NCBI RefSeq assembly: GCF_017744555.1
Contig: NZ_JAGIBD010000001.1
Location: 124,001 to 188,000, forward strand
Source: Cellulomonas sp.
GTDB taxonomy: Bacteria > Actinomycetota > Actinomycetes > Actinomycetales > Cellulomonadaceae
DNA length: 64,000 nt
Direction: 5' to 3'
The position numbers and the translations under genes are program-made. A model generated the notes under the pieces. The model ran no database searches and had not been told where the DNA came from. It saw nothing but the letters and a program-made list of their open reading frames with translations. Positions 49,900 to 58,173 of the stretch are shown here, one piece after another; the first letter of the stretch is position 1, and each line of letters opens with the position of its first letter.

Positions 49900-50384
49900 G
49901 CGCCGACACCCCGCTGGCCACCCCCAAGGACGTCAAGGACCTGCTGCACAACCTCGTCGGCCGTGAGGTCGAGGTCTGGGCGACGGGCAAGCAGCAGGAC
50001 CCCGCCGTGGGCGACGGCAACCTCGTCGGCGTCTACACGGACAACCGCAAGGCGATGAGCGGGCTGATCCTGCTCGACGTCCCGCTCGGTGCGTACGTCG
50101 GCGCCGCCCTCGGCCTGGTCCCGGTCCGCCTGGCTCAGCAGGCGGCCGACCACGGCGGGCTGCCCGACAACCTGCTGGAGAACGCCAGCGAGGTGCTCAA
50201 CGTGATGTCGTCGCTGTTCAACGCGGAGGGTGCGCCGCACGTCCGGCTGGACGCGGTGTACGAGCCGGGTCACCCGCTGCCGGCCGACGTGGCCCAGTGG
50301 GTGGGGGCGTTCGTGCCGCGCTGCGACCTCGACGTCGAGGTGTCGGGCTACGGCAAGGGCGGGTTCTCGCTGCTCGTCGTCTGA
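49896..50384 (+). CDS. CheC-like protein, unrecognised family
   Basis: A 162-residue protein. The central PDNLLENASEVLNVMSSLFNAEGAPHVRL contains an ExxN pair (Glu99/Asn102) in the register of CheC/CheX phosphatase helices, and the flanking VGVYTDNRKAMSGLILLDVPLGAYVGAALG / DLDVEVSGYGKGGFSLLV strands could form the CheC-type sheet. I do not recognise a named family. It overlaps cheY by 4 nt and its last 37 nt overlap the convergent galE-like gene. Reasonable guess: a third phosphatase or adaptor in the chemotaxis pathway. Confidence 0.6.
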   Translation: MSADTPLATPKDVKDLLHNLVGREVEVWATGKQQDPAVGDGNLVGVYTDNRKAMSGLILLDVPLGAYVGAALGLVPVRLAQQAADHGGLPDNLLENASEVLNVMSSLFNAEGAPHVRLDAVYEPGHPLPADVAQWVGAFVPRCDLDVEVSGYGKGGFSLLVV

Positions 50385-51361
50385 CGGTCAGTCGGCGCTC
50401 CGGCCCGCCGGGCCTCGAGCGCCGACACGAGCATGTCGCGCACGGTCCGGCGGGCCTGCCACCCGGTGGCCCGCCGGAACGCGTCGACGGCGCCGACGAC
50501 GCTCGCGGAGTCGCCGCTGCGACGAGGCCGCACGACCGCACCGAGGGGACGGTCGACGGTCTGCTCGAGCTGGTCGACGACCTCGCGCACGGACGTCCCG
50601 GCGCCGGTGCCGACGTTGAACACCTCGTGCGGCGCGCCGGACGTGCGCAGCCGCTCCAGCGCGGCGACGTGCGCCTCGGCGAGGTCGAGCACGTGCACGT
50701 AGTCGCGCACGCAGGTGCCGTCGGCGGTCGGGTAGTCGTCGCCGTAGATCTCGGGCGGTCTCCCACGCAGCACGCGGTCGACGAGGATCGACACGAGGTT
50801 CGTCGTGCCGTCGTCGCCGAGGTCGGGCCAGCCCGCGCCGGCGACGTTGAAGTAGCGCAGCGACACGGCGCGGACGTCGCCGGCGGCGGCGGACCAGCCG
50901 AGCAGGTCCTCGCAGCCGAGCTTGGTCGCGCCGTACGGGGTGAGGGGCCGCGTGTCGTGCGACTCGCGGACCAGGGCGGTGGTCGGCTCGCCGTACACGG
51001 CCGCGGACGACGACAGCACGACGTCCCGTACGCCGGCGCCGCGCATCGCGAGCAGCACGGTGACGAGCGCCCCGAGGTTCTGCGCGTAGTAGCGCGCGGG
51101 CTGGTCCAGCGACTCGTCGGCCCGCTTGAGCGCGGCGAGGTGCAGGACGGCGTCGACGTCGTGCTCGCGCAGGAACCCGGTGAGCGGCTCGACGGCGGAG
51201 TCGGACGCCAGGTCGAGCTCCAGCAGCGGGGCCGAGCCGATGCGCGACGCGCGTCCGGTGACGAGGGAGTCGGCGACGACGACGTCGTGACCGGCCCGGG
51301 CGAGGACGCGGACGACATGGGCGCCGATGTAGCCCGCTCCGCCTGTCACCAGCACACTCAC
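50348..51361 (-). CDS. galE: NAD-dependent epimerase, UDP-glucose 4-epimerase-like
   Basis: A 337-residue short-chain dehydrogenase/epimerase: Rossmann motif VTGGAGYIGAHVV at residues 6-18, LHLAALKRADES, the catalytic YGATK (Tyr-xxx-Lys), and RYFNVAGAGWPDLGDDG. GTG start at 51361 (SVLVTGG); longer upstream frames are not supported. It would supply UDP-galactose (or an epimer) to the exopolysaccharide genes that follow. Convergent with the che operon and overlapping its last gene by 37 nt. Confidence 0.88.
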   Translation of the reverse strand: MSVLVTGGAGYIGAHVVRVLARAGHDVVVADSLVTGRASRIGSAPLLELDLASDSAVEPLTGFLREHDVDAVLHLAALKRADESLDQPARYYAQNLGALVTVLLAMRGAGVRDVVLSSSAAVYGEPTTALVRESHDTRPLTPYGATKLGCEDLLGWSAAAGDVRAVSLRYFNVAGAGWPDLGDDGTTNLVSILVDRVLRGRPPEIYGDDYPTADGTCVRDYVHVLDLAEAHVAALERLRTSGAPHEVFNVGTGAGTSVREVVDQLEQTVDRPLGAVVRPRRSGDSASVVGAVDAFRRATGWQARRTVRDMLVSALEARRAGAPTDRQTTSSENPPLP

Positions 51362-51432
51362 ACGCGGGACGGTACCGGCTGGGGCGTCCTCGTCTGACGG
51401 GTTTCGACCGGTGTGACCCGATCGGTGGAAGG

Positions 51433-51681
51433 TCAGGCTGCTGCGTCGGCCTCTGCCGGGGCGGGGCGGTGCCGCCGGGCCCAGTCCCACCCGAACGCGC
51501 CGGCGGCGATCCCCGCGACGCACACCCACACGGGCATCCACGTCGCCGACCCGACGGCGGCGAGCACCACGCACACGGCGAGCGCGACGAGCCACACTGC
51601 GGTGCCGACGAGCATCACCCGGCCGAGGTCGACCGGCACGGGCGCGGGCGGGGTCCGGGTGGCGCGGGGGAGCAGGGGCAC
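51433..51681 (-). CDS. DUF2530 small membrane protein
   Basis: An 82-residue protein with two TM helices (about 21-43 and 48-66: VMLVGTAVWLVALAVCVVLAAVGSATW and VWVCVAGIAAGAFGWDWA), matching the actinobacterial DUF2530 family (ending WDWARRHR). Function unknown. Between two envelope genes. Confidence 0.82.
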   Translation of the reverse strand: MPLLPRATRTPPAPVPVDLGRVMLVGTAVWLVALAVCVVLAAVGSATWMPVWVCVAGIAAGAFGWDWARRHRPAPAEADAAA

Positions 51682-51713
51682 CCTGGGAGGCTACGCCACG
51701 CGACAGCGCTCGC

Positions 51714-53189
51714 TCAGTACGCGCCCTGTCCCGCGACGACCGCCCGGGCCGTGCGCAGCAGGATCACGAGGTCGCCGAACAGCGTCCAGTTCTCGACGTA
51801 GTAGACGTCCTTGCGGATCGACTCGTCGGGGCTGAGCTCGGAGCGTCCGGACACCTGCCACAGCCCGGTGAGCCCCGGCTTGACGAGCAGCCGGCGGTGC
51901 GCGGCCCGGTCGTACAGCGCGACCTCGCTCGCGACCTGCGGTCGCGGTCCGACCAGGCTCATGTCGCCGCGCAGCACGTTGAGCAGCTGCGGCAGCTCGT
52001 CGAGCGAGTACCGGCGCAGGAACCGGCCCGTGCGTGTGACCCGCGGGTCGTCGCGCCGCTTGTAGAAGAGCCCCGACCGGCCGTCCGCCATGACCTCGTC
52101 GACGTGCGCGTCGGCGTCCGCGACCATCGTGCGGAACTTGAGCATGCGGAACGTCGTCCCCGAGCGGCCGATGCGGGCCTGCCGGTAGAACACGGGTCCT
52201 CGGCTGGTCGTCATCACGGCGACCGCGATGGCGAGCAGCACCGGGGCGAGCAGCACGGTGAGGACGAGCGCCCCGCACCAGTCCGCCACGGACTTCACGA
52301 CGTACCGGGGGCCGGAGAACCGGGGCGGGTCGACCTGCATCAGCGGCAGCCCCGCCACCGGGGTCACATGGATGCGCGGCCCGGCGATGTCCGTCAGCGC
52401 ACCGGCGACGAGCAGGTCGGTGTCGGTCTGCTCGAGGTCCCAGCCGAGCTGCCGGACCACGGCCGCGGTGAGCTCGTCGGCCCCCGTGACGGCGACGGCC
52501 TGCGCGCCGACGTCGGCCGCGGCGTGCGCAGCGCTCGCGAGGTTGCCCACGACGGGGACGCCGAGCACCTGCTCGCCGCGCTCGGGCGCCCCGCCGGGCA
52601 CGCACACGCCGACGACGCCGAGGCTGCGCGACGTGTCTGCCGCGACCTCGCGGATGAGGCCCTCGGCGTGCTCGCGCTGGCCGACGACGAGCACGGGCGT
52701 CCGGCACTCGCCGCGGGAGCGCCGGCCCCGCAGCCACCGCCTCGACACGACGCGCTCGAGCAGCAGCAGCGCGAGCCCCAGCGGGAACGCGATCGCGAGG
52801 AACGCCCGGCCGACGTCCATCTTGGCGAGGTACGCCACGACCGCGACGACCGCGAACAGCCGCCACGTCGCGGTGAACACCGCGGTGTACTCGCCGGCGC
52901 CGAGCGTGAGGATGCGCCGGTCCCACACGTGCGCGGACGCGAGCGCGACGAACCAGACGACCACGAGGACGACGGAGACGACGAGGTACGTGGGGGACAG
53001 GGCACCGGCGACCGCACGGTCGTCGGCCCCGAACCGGACCAGGTAGGCGGCGACGACCGCCACGGTGATGGCGAGCAGGTCGGCGGTGCGCAGCACCCGC
53101 ACGTACCCCGGCAGCCAGGCGCGACCCGCGTCCGCGCCACCCGAAGGCCCTGTGCTGGACAATCTCTGGACGCTCTGGATCTCGACCAC
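51714..53189 (-). CDS. Exopolysaccharide polyprenyl glycosylphosphotransferase
   Basis: A 491-residue WcaJ/RfbP-type enzyme: four TM helices (about 30-145), a NAD-binding-like domain around 155-260, then the bacterial sugar transferase domain: [66 protein letters not shown] and [28 protein letters not shown]. It transfers the first sugar-1-phosphate to undecaprenyl phosphate to start exopolysaccharide repeat assembly. GTG start preceded by a GGGGGG ribosome site. Confidence 0.92.
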   Translation of the reverse strand: MVEIQSVQRLSSTGPSGGADAGRAWLPGYVRVLRTADLLAITVAVVAAYLVRFGADDRAVAGALSPTYLVVSVVLVVVWFVALASAHVWDRRILTLGAGEYTAVFTATWRLFAVVAVVAYLAKMDVGRAFLAIAFPLGLALLLLERVVSRRWLRGRRSRGECRTPVLVVGQREHAEGLIREVAADTSRSLGVVGVCVPGGAPERGEQVLGVPVVGNLASAAHAAADVGAQAVAVTGADELTAAVVRQLGWDLEQTDTDLLVAGALTDIAGPRIHVTPVAGLPLMQVDPPRFSGPRYVVKSVADWCGALVLTVLLAPVLLAIAVAVMTTSRGPVFYRQARIGRSGTTFRMLKFRTMVADADAHVDEVMADGRSGLFYKRRDDPRVTRTGRFLRRYSLDELPQLLNVLRGDMSLVGPRPQVASEVALYDRAAHRRLLVKPGLTGLWQVSGRSELSPDESIRKDVYYVENWTLFGDLVILLRTARAVVAGQGAY

Positions 53190-53313
53190 GGGCCCCCCGA
53201 ACCGTTGTCATCCCTGGACCGTCCGCGCGCCCCTCGGGGGTGGCGGACGAGTCGGTCAGACCACCGACGATCCCGGAAGCGGTGCAGTCGCGCAAGAGGG
53301 ACCGTGACTGCAG

Positions 53314-53928
53314 TCAGCGGCGGACGGCGGCGACCACGGCGTCGACGGCGGGGACGAGCAGCGTGAAGGACTTGCGGTAGGCGGCCTCGCCCCGGCCGTA
53401 GGGGTCGGGGACGTCGTCGTCGGCGGGCAGCGCCGGCAGGAGGCCGCGCCGGACGGCCGCGAGCGGGATCAGCGCACGCAGTCGGTCCGCAGTGGTGGCG
53501 CCCGCGCCGGGCAGCTCGGACGGCTCGACGAGCGCGACCAGCCGGGCCAGCTCGCGCAGCGTGAACGTGCGGCGCACGGCGGCGGGGTGCAGCTCGACGA
53601 CGGCCGAGCGGTGGTCGCGCGTGAGGGCGAGCACGAGGTCGGCCCGCTGCACCATCGAGGACGTGAGCTGCCGGGCCTGAAACGCCTCGGCATCGTGACC
53701 CAGTGCGGCGACGATGTGAGCGGTCTCGGGCGTCATCGGCGCGCCGACCATCGCCGCGGTCCCCGCGCTCGACACCTCGATGGCCGGCGCGAGCGCTCCC
53801 CGCTGGCGCTTGCCGCGGTACGCGGCGCCCAGCCCGGTGGCGAGCAGGCGCTCGACCGCGGGGGAGCGGCACACGTTGCCCGTGCACACCACGAGAACGC
53901 GAAGAGGATCGGGGGTCACGGGGACCAT
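53314..53928 (-). CDS. Low-molecular-weight protein tyrosine phosphatase (Wzb-like)
   Basis: A 204-residue phosphatase. P-loop CTGNVCRSP at about residues 12-20 with catalytic Cys; general-acid Asp lies in DDDVPDPYGRGEAAY at about 175. It is 40 residues longer than E. coli Wzb. In exopolysaccharide clusters such phosphatases reverse BY-kinase autophosphorylation; a BY-kinase is encoded 8 kb downstream. ATG 53928 gives the motif its normal distance. Confidence 0.9.
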   Translation of the reverse strand: MVPVTPDPLRVLVVCTGNVCRSPAVERLLATGLGAAYRGKRQRGALAPAIEVSSAGTAAMVGAPMTPETAHIVAALGHDAEAFQARQLTSSMVQRADLVLALTRDHRSAVVELHPAAVRRTFTLRELARLVALVEPSELPGAGATTADRLRALIPLAAVRRGLLPALPADDDVPDPYGRGEAAYRKSFTLLVPAVDAVVAAVRR

Positions 53929-54149
53929 GATGCCGAGAACGTGACCACGGTGGACGGCCGCTGTGACGCACCCCACGTCAGAGTGCGCCGCGCAGACGCG
54001 GGCGATGGGCCGATCGGGTGTGTGCGCCACCCGTTCGGCCCACCGCGCAGGTCAGCAGGTGTCTCGTCTCGCGGACAGCCCGCGTTACCGCATGTGACGG
54101 CCGTGTTGCGGCGCGCCGTGGACGGGGCCTGTGAAGGTCCTGTGTCTCC

Positions 54150-54155
54150 TACACT
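54150..54155 (+). promoter_or_regulatory. -10 box of the NCS2 permease, leaderless start
   Basis: TACACT fits TAnnnT and ends 7 nt before the ATG, so the mRNA probably begins at the start codon. This leaves no room for a purine riboswitch leader. Confidence 0.5.
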
Positions 54156-54162
54156 TCGCCGC

Positions 54163-55629
54163 ATGGCCTCGACCCCCACCCCCACCGCGCAGGCCGAACG
54201 CGCCGCGCCCCCCAAGAACGCCATCGACCGGTACTTCAAGATCAGCGAGCGCGGCTCGACGATCGGCACCGAGGTCCGGGGCGGTCTCGTCACCTTCTTC
54301 ACGATGAGCTACATCATCGTGCTCAACCCGATCATCCTCGGCGGCGTCCAGGACGGCACCGGGAACAACCTCGCCGACTTCGCGACGATCGCCGCGACGA
54401 CCGCCCTGGTCGCGGGCGTCCTCACGATCCTCATGGGTGTCGTCGCGAACTTCCCGCTCGCGCTCGCCACCGGCCTCGGCCTCAACGCCGTCGTCGCGTT
54501 CTCCATCGCCGCACTCCCCGACATGTCGTGGCAGGACGCGATGGGCATCGTCGTGATGGAGGGCCTCATCATCCTCGGCCTGGTGCTCACCGGGTTCCGG
54601 CAGGCCGTCTTCAACGCGGTGCCGCTCGAGATCAAGACCGCCATCAGCGTCGGCATCGGCCTGTTCATCGCGTTCATCGGCCTCGTCGACGCGGGCTTCG
54701 TGCGCGTCCCGCCGGGCGGCGGCACGCCCATCGAGCTCGGCCAGAACGGCTCGCTGTCGACGTGGCCCGTGCTCGTCTTCGTGCTCGGCCTGCTCGCGAT
54801 GATCATCCTCATGGTCAAGAAGGTCCGCGGCGCGATCCTCATCTCGATCATCGGCACGACGATCCTCGCGATCATCGTGGAGGCGATCGCGAGCCTCGGC
54901 TCCAAGGTCGACAACCCGTCCGGCTGGTCGCTCAACGTCCCGGGCATCCCCGACTCGGTCGTCGCGGCGCCGGACTTCAGCCTGCTCGGCCACTTCTCGC
55001 TGTTCGGCTCGATCCCGAAGATCGGCATCGTCGCGGTCGTCCTGCTCGTCTTCTCGCTGCTCCTCGCGGACTTCTTCGACACGATGGGCACGATGGTCGC
55101 CGTCGGCGGCGAGGCCGGCCTGCTCGACGAGAACGGCAACCCCCCGGGCGTCCAGCGGATCCTCGTGGTCGACTCCATCGCGGCCGCCGCGGGTGGTGCC
55201 GCGGGCGTCTCGTCGAACACGAGCTACATCGAGTCGGCGTCCGGCGTCGGCGACGGTGCGCGCACCGGGTTCGCGTCCGTCGTCACGGGCGTCGCGTTCC
55301 TGCTCGCGACGTTCCTCGCCCCGCTCGTCGACGTCATCCCGTCCGAGGCGGCCGCCCCGGCGCTCGTCGTCGTCGGCTACCTCATGGTCACGCAGGTGCT
55401 CGGCATCGACTGGAAGAACCCCGAGGTCGCCATCCCGGCGTTCCTCGCGATCGTCCTCATGCCGTTCACCTACTCGATCACGGCCGGCATCGGCGCGGGC
55501 GTCATCACCTACGTGGTGATCAAGGCGTTCACCGGCAAGATCCGCCAGATCCACGTGCTCATGTGGGTCATCACGGTGCTGTTCGTCCTGTACTTCGTGC
55601 GCGGACCGATCCAGACGCTCATCGGCTGA
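54163..55629 (+). CDS. NCS2 family nucleobase permease (AzgA/guanine-hypoxanthine type)
   Basis: A 488-residue transporter with about 12-14 TM helices. The AzgA-type start STIGTEVRGGLVTFFTMSYIIVLNPIIL, and the core LADFFDTMGTMVAVGGEAGLLDENG and GAAGVSSNTSYIESASGVGDGARTGFASVVTGVAFLLATFLAPLV, are diagnostic of the guanine/hypoxanthine:proton symporter subgroup. ATG 54163. A shared hairpin terminator follows. Confidence 0.93.
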   Translation: MASTPTPTAQAERAAPPKNAIDRYFKISERGSTIGTEVRGGLVTFFTMSYIIVLNPIILGGVQDGTGNNLADFATIAATTALVAGVLTILMGVVANFPLALATGLGLNAVVAFSIAALPDMSWQDAMGIVVMEGLIILGLVLTGFRQAVFNAVPLEIKTAISVGIGLFIAFIGLVDAGFVRVPPGGGTPIELGQNGSLSTWPVLVFVLGLLAMIILMVKKVRGAILISIIGTTILAIIVEAIASLGSKVDNPSGWSLNVPGIPDSVVAAPDFSLLGHFSLFGSIPKIGIVAVVLLVFSLLLADFFDTMGTMVAVGGEAGLLDENGNPPGVQRILVVDSIAAAAGGAAGVSSNTSYIESASGVGDGARTGFASVVTGVAFLLATFLAPLVDVIPSEAAAPALVVVGYLMVTQVLGIDWKNPEVAIPAFLAIVLMPFTYSITAGIGAGVITYVVIKAFTGKIRQIHVLMWVITVLFVLYFVRGPIQTLIG

Positions 55630-56095
55630 CGTCCGGAACCTCACGACGGGCCGGCTCCTCCTGCGCGGGGAGCCGGCCCGTCGTGCGTCCCGTCCGCAGG
55701 CGCAGCGCGAGCACGCCGAGCGCGGCGCCGAGCGTGTTCAGCACGACGTCCTGCACGGTCGGCACCCTCGTCGGCAGGAACGCGAGCTGTGCGAGCTCGA
55801 TCGTGGCCGACGTCGCCAGCGCGAGCAGCACGACGATCCACCAGCGCCGCACCAGCAGCCCGACGAGCACCCCGAACGGCAGGAACATCACCACGTTCGC
55901 GACGGCCTCGACGCCCGCGTACGTGACTGGCCACCCGCGGTCCGAGAACCACCCCACGACCGCCCGGACCACGTTGAACGTCTCGCCCGGTGCGGGCGAC
56001 GGCCACAGCGTCACGCGCGCGACGAGCATGAGGTAGACCACCAGCGCGGCGGCCGTTCTTCGCCCTCTCGGCGGTCCCGTGCGCACGCTGCACAC
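55619..56095 (-). CDS. VanZ-like membrane protein
   Basis: A 158-residue protein with four TM helices. RVTLWPSPAPGETFNVVRAVVGW, NVVMFLPFGVLVGLLVRRWWIVVLLALATSATIELAQLAFLPTRVPTVQDVVLNTLGAALGV is the VanZ core (NxxxFxPxG, SxxIExxQ, DxxxNTxGxxxG). The start is uncertain: GTG 56095 stands only 4 nt after a TAACGT -10 candidate and another GTG follows at 56086. C-terminus overlaps the opposing permease stop by 11 nt. Not evidence of vancomycin resistance. Confidence 0.82.
   Translation of the reverse strand: MCSVRTGPPRGRRTAAALVVYLMLVARVTLWPSPAPGETFNVVRAVVGWFSDRGWPVTYAGVEAVANVVMFLPFGVLVGLLVRRWWIVVLLALATSATIELAQLAFLPTRVPTVQDVVLNTLGAALGVLALRLRTGRTTGRLPAQEEPARREVPDVSR
55643..55684. terminator. Strong hairpin between permease and vanZ-like
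   Basis: A perfect 16-bp stem (ACGACGGGCCGGCTCC, 55643-55658, against 55669-55684) with a 10-nt loop, 14 nt after the permease stop. It lies inside the C-terminal coding part of the opposing gene, so it is dual-use DNA. Best terminator in the window. Confidence 0.85.
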
Positions 56096-56149
56096 CGTAC
56101 GTTAGGGGCCCTGGGGCATTCGTCGGCTTTCACCACCCTTGGGGGGAAC

Positions 56150-57475
56150 GTGCGCATCTCGGTCATCGGCTGCGGCTATCTCGGTGCCGTGCACGCGGCC
56201 TGCATGGCCAAGCTCGGGCACGACGTCGTCGGCATCGACGTCGACCAGCGCAAGGTCGAGCTGCTCGAGGCGGGGGAGGCCCCGTTCTTCGAGCCGGGGC
56301 TGCCCGAGCTGCTCGCGGAGGTGCGCGCCACGGGCCGGCTGCGGTTCAGCACCGACATGGCGCAGGCGGCCACCGCGGACGTGCACTTCCTGTGCGTCGG
56401 CACGCCGCAGGTGCACGGCGAGTTCCGGGCGGACCTCACGTACGTCGAGTCGGCGTTCGCGGCGCTGCAGCCGCACCTCAAGCCGGGCGACGTCGTCGCG
56501 GGGAAGTCCACGGTCCCGGTCGGGACGGCCGAGGCGCTCGCGGCCCGGCTCGACGGGACGGGTGCCGTGCTCGTGTGGAACCCGGAGTTCCTGCGCGAGG
56601 GGTTCGCCGTCAAGGACACGCTGCACCCCGACCGGCTCGTCTACGGTCTCCCGACCGACGACGACGGCGAGCCCACGGCGGTCGGCGTCGCCGCGCGCGA
56701 GGTGCTCGACGAGGTGTACGCGACGCCGCTCGCCGACCGGACGCCGCTCGTGGTCACCGACTACGCGACGGCCCAGCTCGTCAAGGTCGCCGCGAACTCG
56801 TTCCTGGCCACCAAGATCTCGTTCATCAACGCGATGGCCGAGCTGTGCGAGGCGACGGGCGCCGACGTGACCCGCCTCGCGGACGCGATCGGCTACGACG
56901 CGCGCATCGGCCGGCGGTTCCTCAACGCGGGCCTCGGCTTCGGCGGCGGGTGCCTGCCCAAGGACATCCGGGCGTTCATGGCCCGCGCCGGCGAGCTCGG
57001 CGTGAGCGACGCGCTGTCGTTCCTGCGCGAGGTCGACTCGATCAACATGCGCCGCCGCGTCCGCATGGTCGACCTGGCCCGCGAGGTGTGCCACGGCTCG
57101 ATCGTCGGCCGCCGTGTCGCGGTGCTCGGGGCGAGCTTCAAGCCCGACAGCGACGACGTGCGCGACTCGCCCGCGCTGTCCGTCGCCGCCCAGATGCAGC
57201 TCCAGGGCGCGCACGTCACCGTGACCGACCCGCAGGGCATCGTCAACGCGCGCGCCAAGTGGCCCGACCTGCGGTTCGCCGACACCGCGCTCGAGGCCGC
57301 GGAGGACGCCGACGTGGTGCTGCTGGCCACCGAGTGGACCGAGTACCGCGACCTCGAGCCGCACAAGCTCGGCGAGGTCGTGGCGCACCGCCGGATCCTC
57401 GACGGCCGCAACGTCCTCGACCCGCGCGTGTGGCGGGCCGCCGGCTGGACGTACCGGGCGCTCGGCCGGCCGTGA
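56150..57475 (+). CDS. ugd: UDP-glucose 6-dehydrogenase
   Basis: A 441-residue enzyme: Rossmann motif VIGCGYLGAVHAACMAKLGHDVVGIDVD, dehydrogenase block FLCVGTPQVHGEFRADLTYV, KSTVPVGTAEALA, NPEFLREGFAVKD, and the catalytic-Cys block GFGGGCLPKDIRAF. It makes UDP-glucuronate for exopolysaccharide. GTG start with GGGGGG upstream; overlaps the next gene by 4 nt. Confidence 0.95.
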   Translation: MRISVIGCGYLGAVHAACMAKLGHDVVGIDVDQRKVELLEAGEAPFFEPGLPELLAEVRATGRLRFSTDMAQAATADVHFLCVGTPQVHGEFRADLTYVESAFAALQPHLKPGDVVAGKSTVPVGTAEALAARLDGTGAVLVWNPEFLREGFAVKDTLHPDRLVYGLPTDDDGEPTAVGVAAREVLDEVYATPLADRTPLVVTDYATAQLVKVAANSFLATKISFINAMAELCEATGADVTRLADAIGYDARIGRRFLNAGLGFGGGCLPKDIRAFMARAGELGVSDALSFLREVDSINMRRRVRMVDLAREVCHGSIVGRRVAVLGASFKPDSDDVRDSPALSVAAQMQLQGAHVTVTDPQGIVNARAKWPDLRFADTALEAAEDADVVLLATEWTEYRDLEPHKLGEVVAHRRILDGRNVLDPRVWRAAGWTYRALGRP

Positions 57476-58107
57476 CCCGGCGCACCGGCGCGGGGGGCGC
57501 TGGGTGGGTCCTGGTGGTCGTCGGGATGCTCCTGGCGGGCGTCTGCGTCGCGCTCCTGGTCAGGGGCGGGGGAGCCGACGGTGCGTCGTCGTCGACGACG
57601 GTCGGGATGCCGCCGCCCACGTCCGTCACCGTGACCGCACCGCCCGCCGGGACGGTCACGGTGGCGCCGCCGACCGCCACGCCACCGTCGGCCGGGGACG
57701 CGGTCTCGGCCGACCCGGACGAGCCGTGGTCGCCCGACGTCGACCCCGCGGCGTACGCCCGGGGTCTGTTCGTGGGCACCAACGAGGCCCGCGCGGACGC
57801 CGGCCTGCCCGCGCTGACGTGGTCGGAGTGCGCCGCCGACCAGGCCGTCGCGCGCGCCGGCGCCCTCGTCGGCGAGCCGCTCGAGCACGCGCCGCTCGGC
57901 CCGGTTCTCGACACGTGCGCGTCGTCGCTCGCGGCCGAGAACCTCAGCCGTGGAGCCGGCACGGCCCGCCGGGTCGTCACGCTGTGGCTGGGATCCCCGG
58001 GGCACCGGGCGAACCTGCTGGCCCCGGACCTCGACAGGCTCGGCGTCGGGTGCGCCCACGACGGCGACGACCTCGTGTGCGCGGAGGTCTTTCTCGGTCA
58101 CGGGTGA
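57472..58107 (+). CDS. CAP (SCP/PR1) domain extracellular protein
   Basis: A 211-residue protein with an N-terminal hydrophobic anchor (WVLVVVGMLLAGVCVALLV, about 11-30), a Thr/Pro-rich linker, then a CAP domain (about 95-205: LFVGTNEARADAGLPALTWSECAADQAVARAGAL, ENLSRGAGTARRVVTLWLGSPGHRANLLAPDLDRLGVGCA). Two Cys pairs could bond. Extracellular; role unknown. GTG overlaps the ugd stop. Confidence 0.88.
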   Translation: MTRRTGAGGAGWVLVVVGMLLAGVCVALLVRGGGADGASSSTTVGMPPPTSVTVTAPPAGTVTVAPPTATPPSAGDAVSADPDEPWSPDVDPAAYARGLFVGTNEARADAGLPALTWSECAADQAVARAGALVGEPLEHAPLGPVLDTCASSLAAENLSRGAGTARRVVTLWLGSPGHRANLLAPDLDRLGVGCAHDGDDLVCAEVFLGHG

Positions 58108-58173
58108 CGTTCGACGACCCGGACGGGGTCGGCGTGGTTAGCATCGGACCCACACGACAGACGGGGGCCTGAC

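Noticed and set aside
54000..54162. Purine riboswitch ahead of the NCS2 permease
   Set aside because: No conserved purine-aptamer core (UACxxxxGUxU-like) seen, and the -10 box 7 nt before the ATG leaves no leader.
55619..56095. vanZ as a glycopeptide resistance gene
   Set aside because: Only the VanZ-like fold is present; no vanHAX genes, so resistance is not supported.
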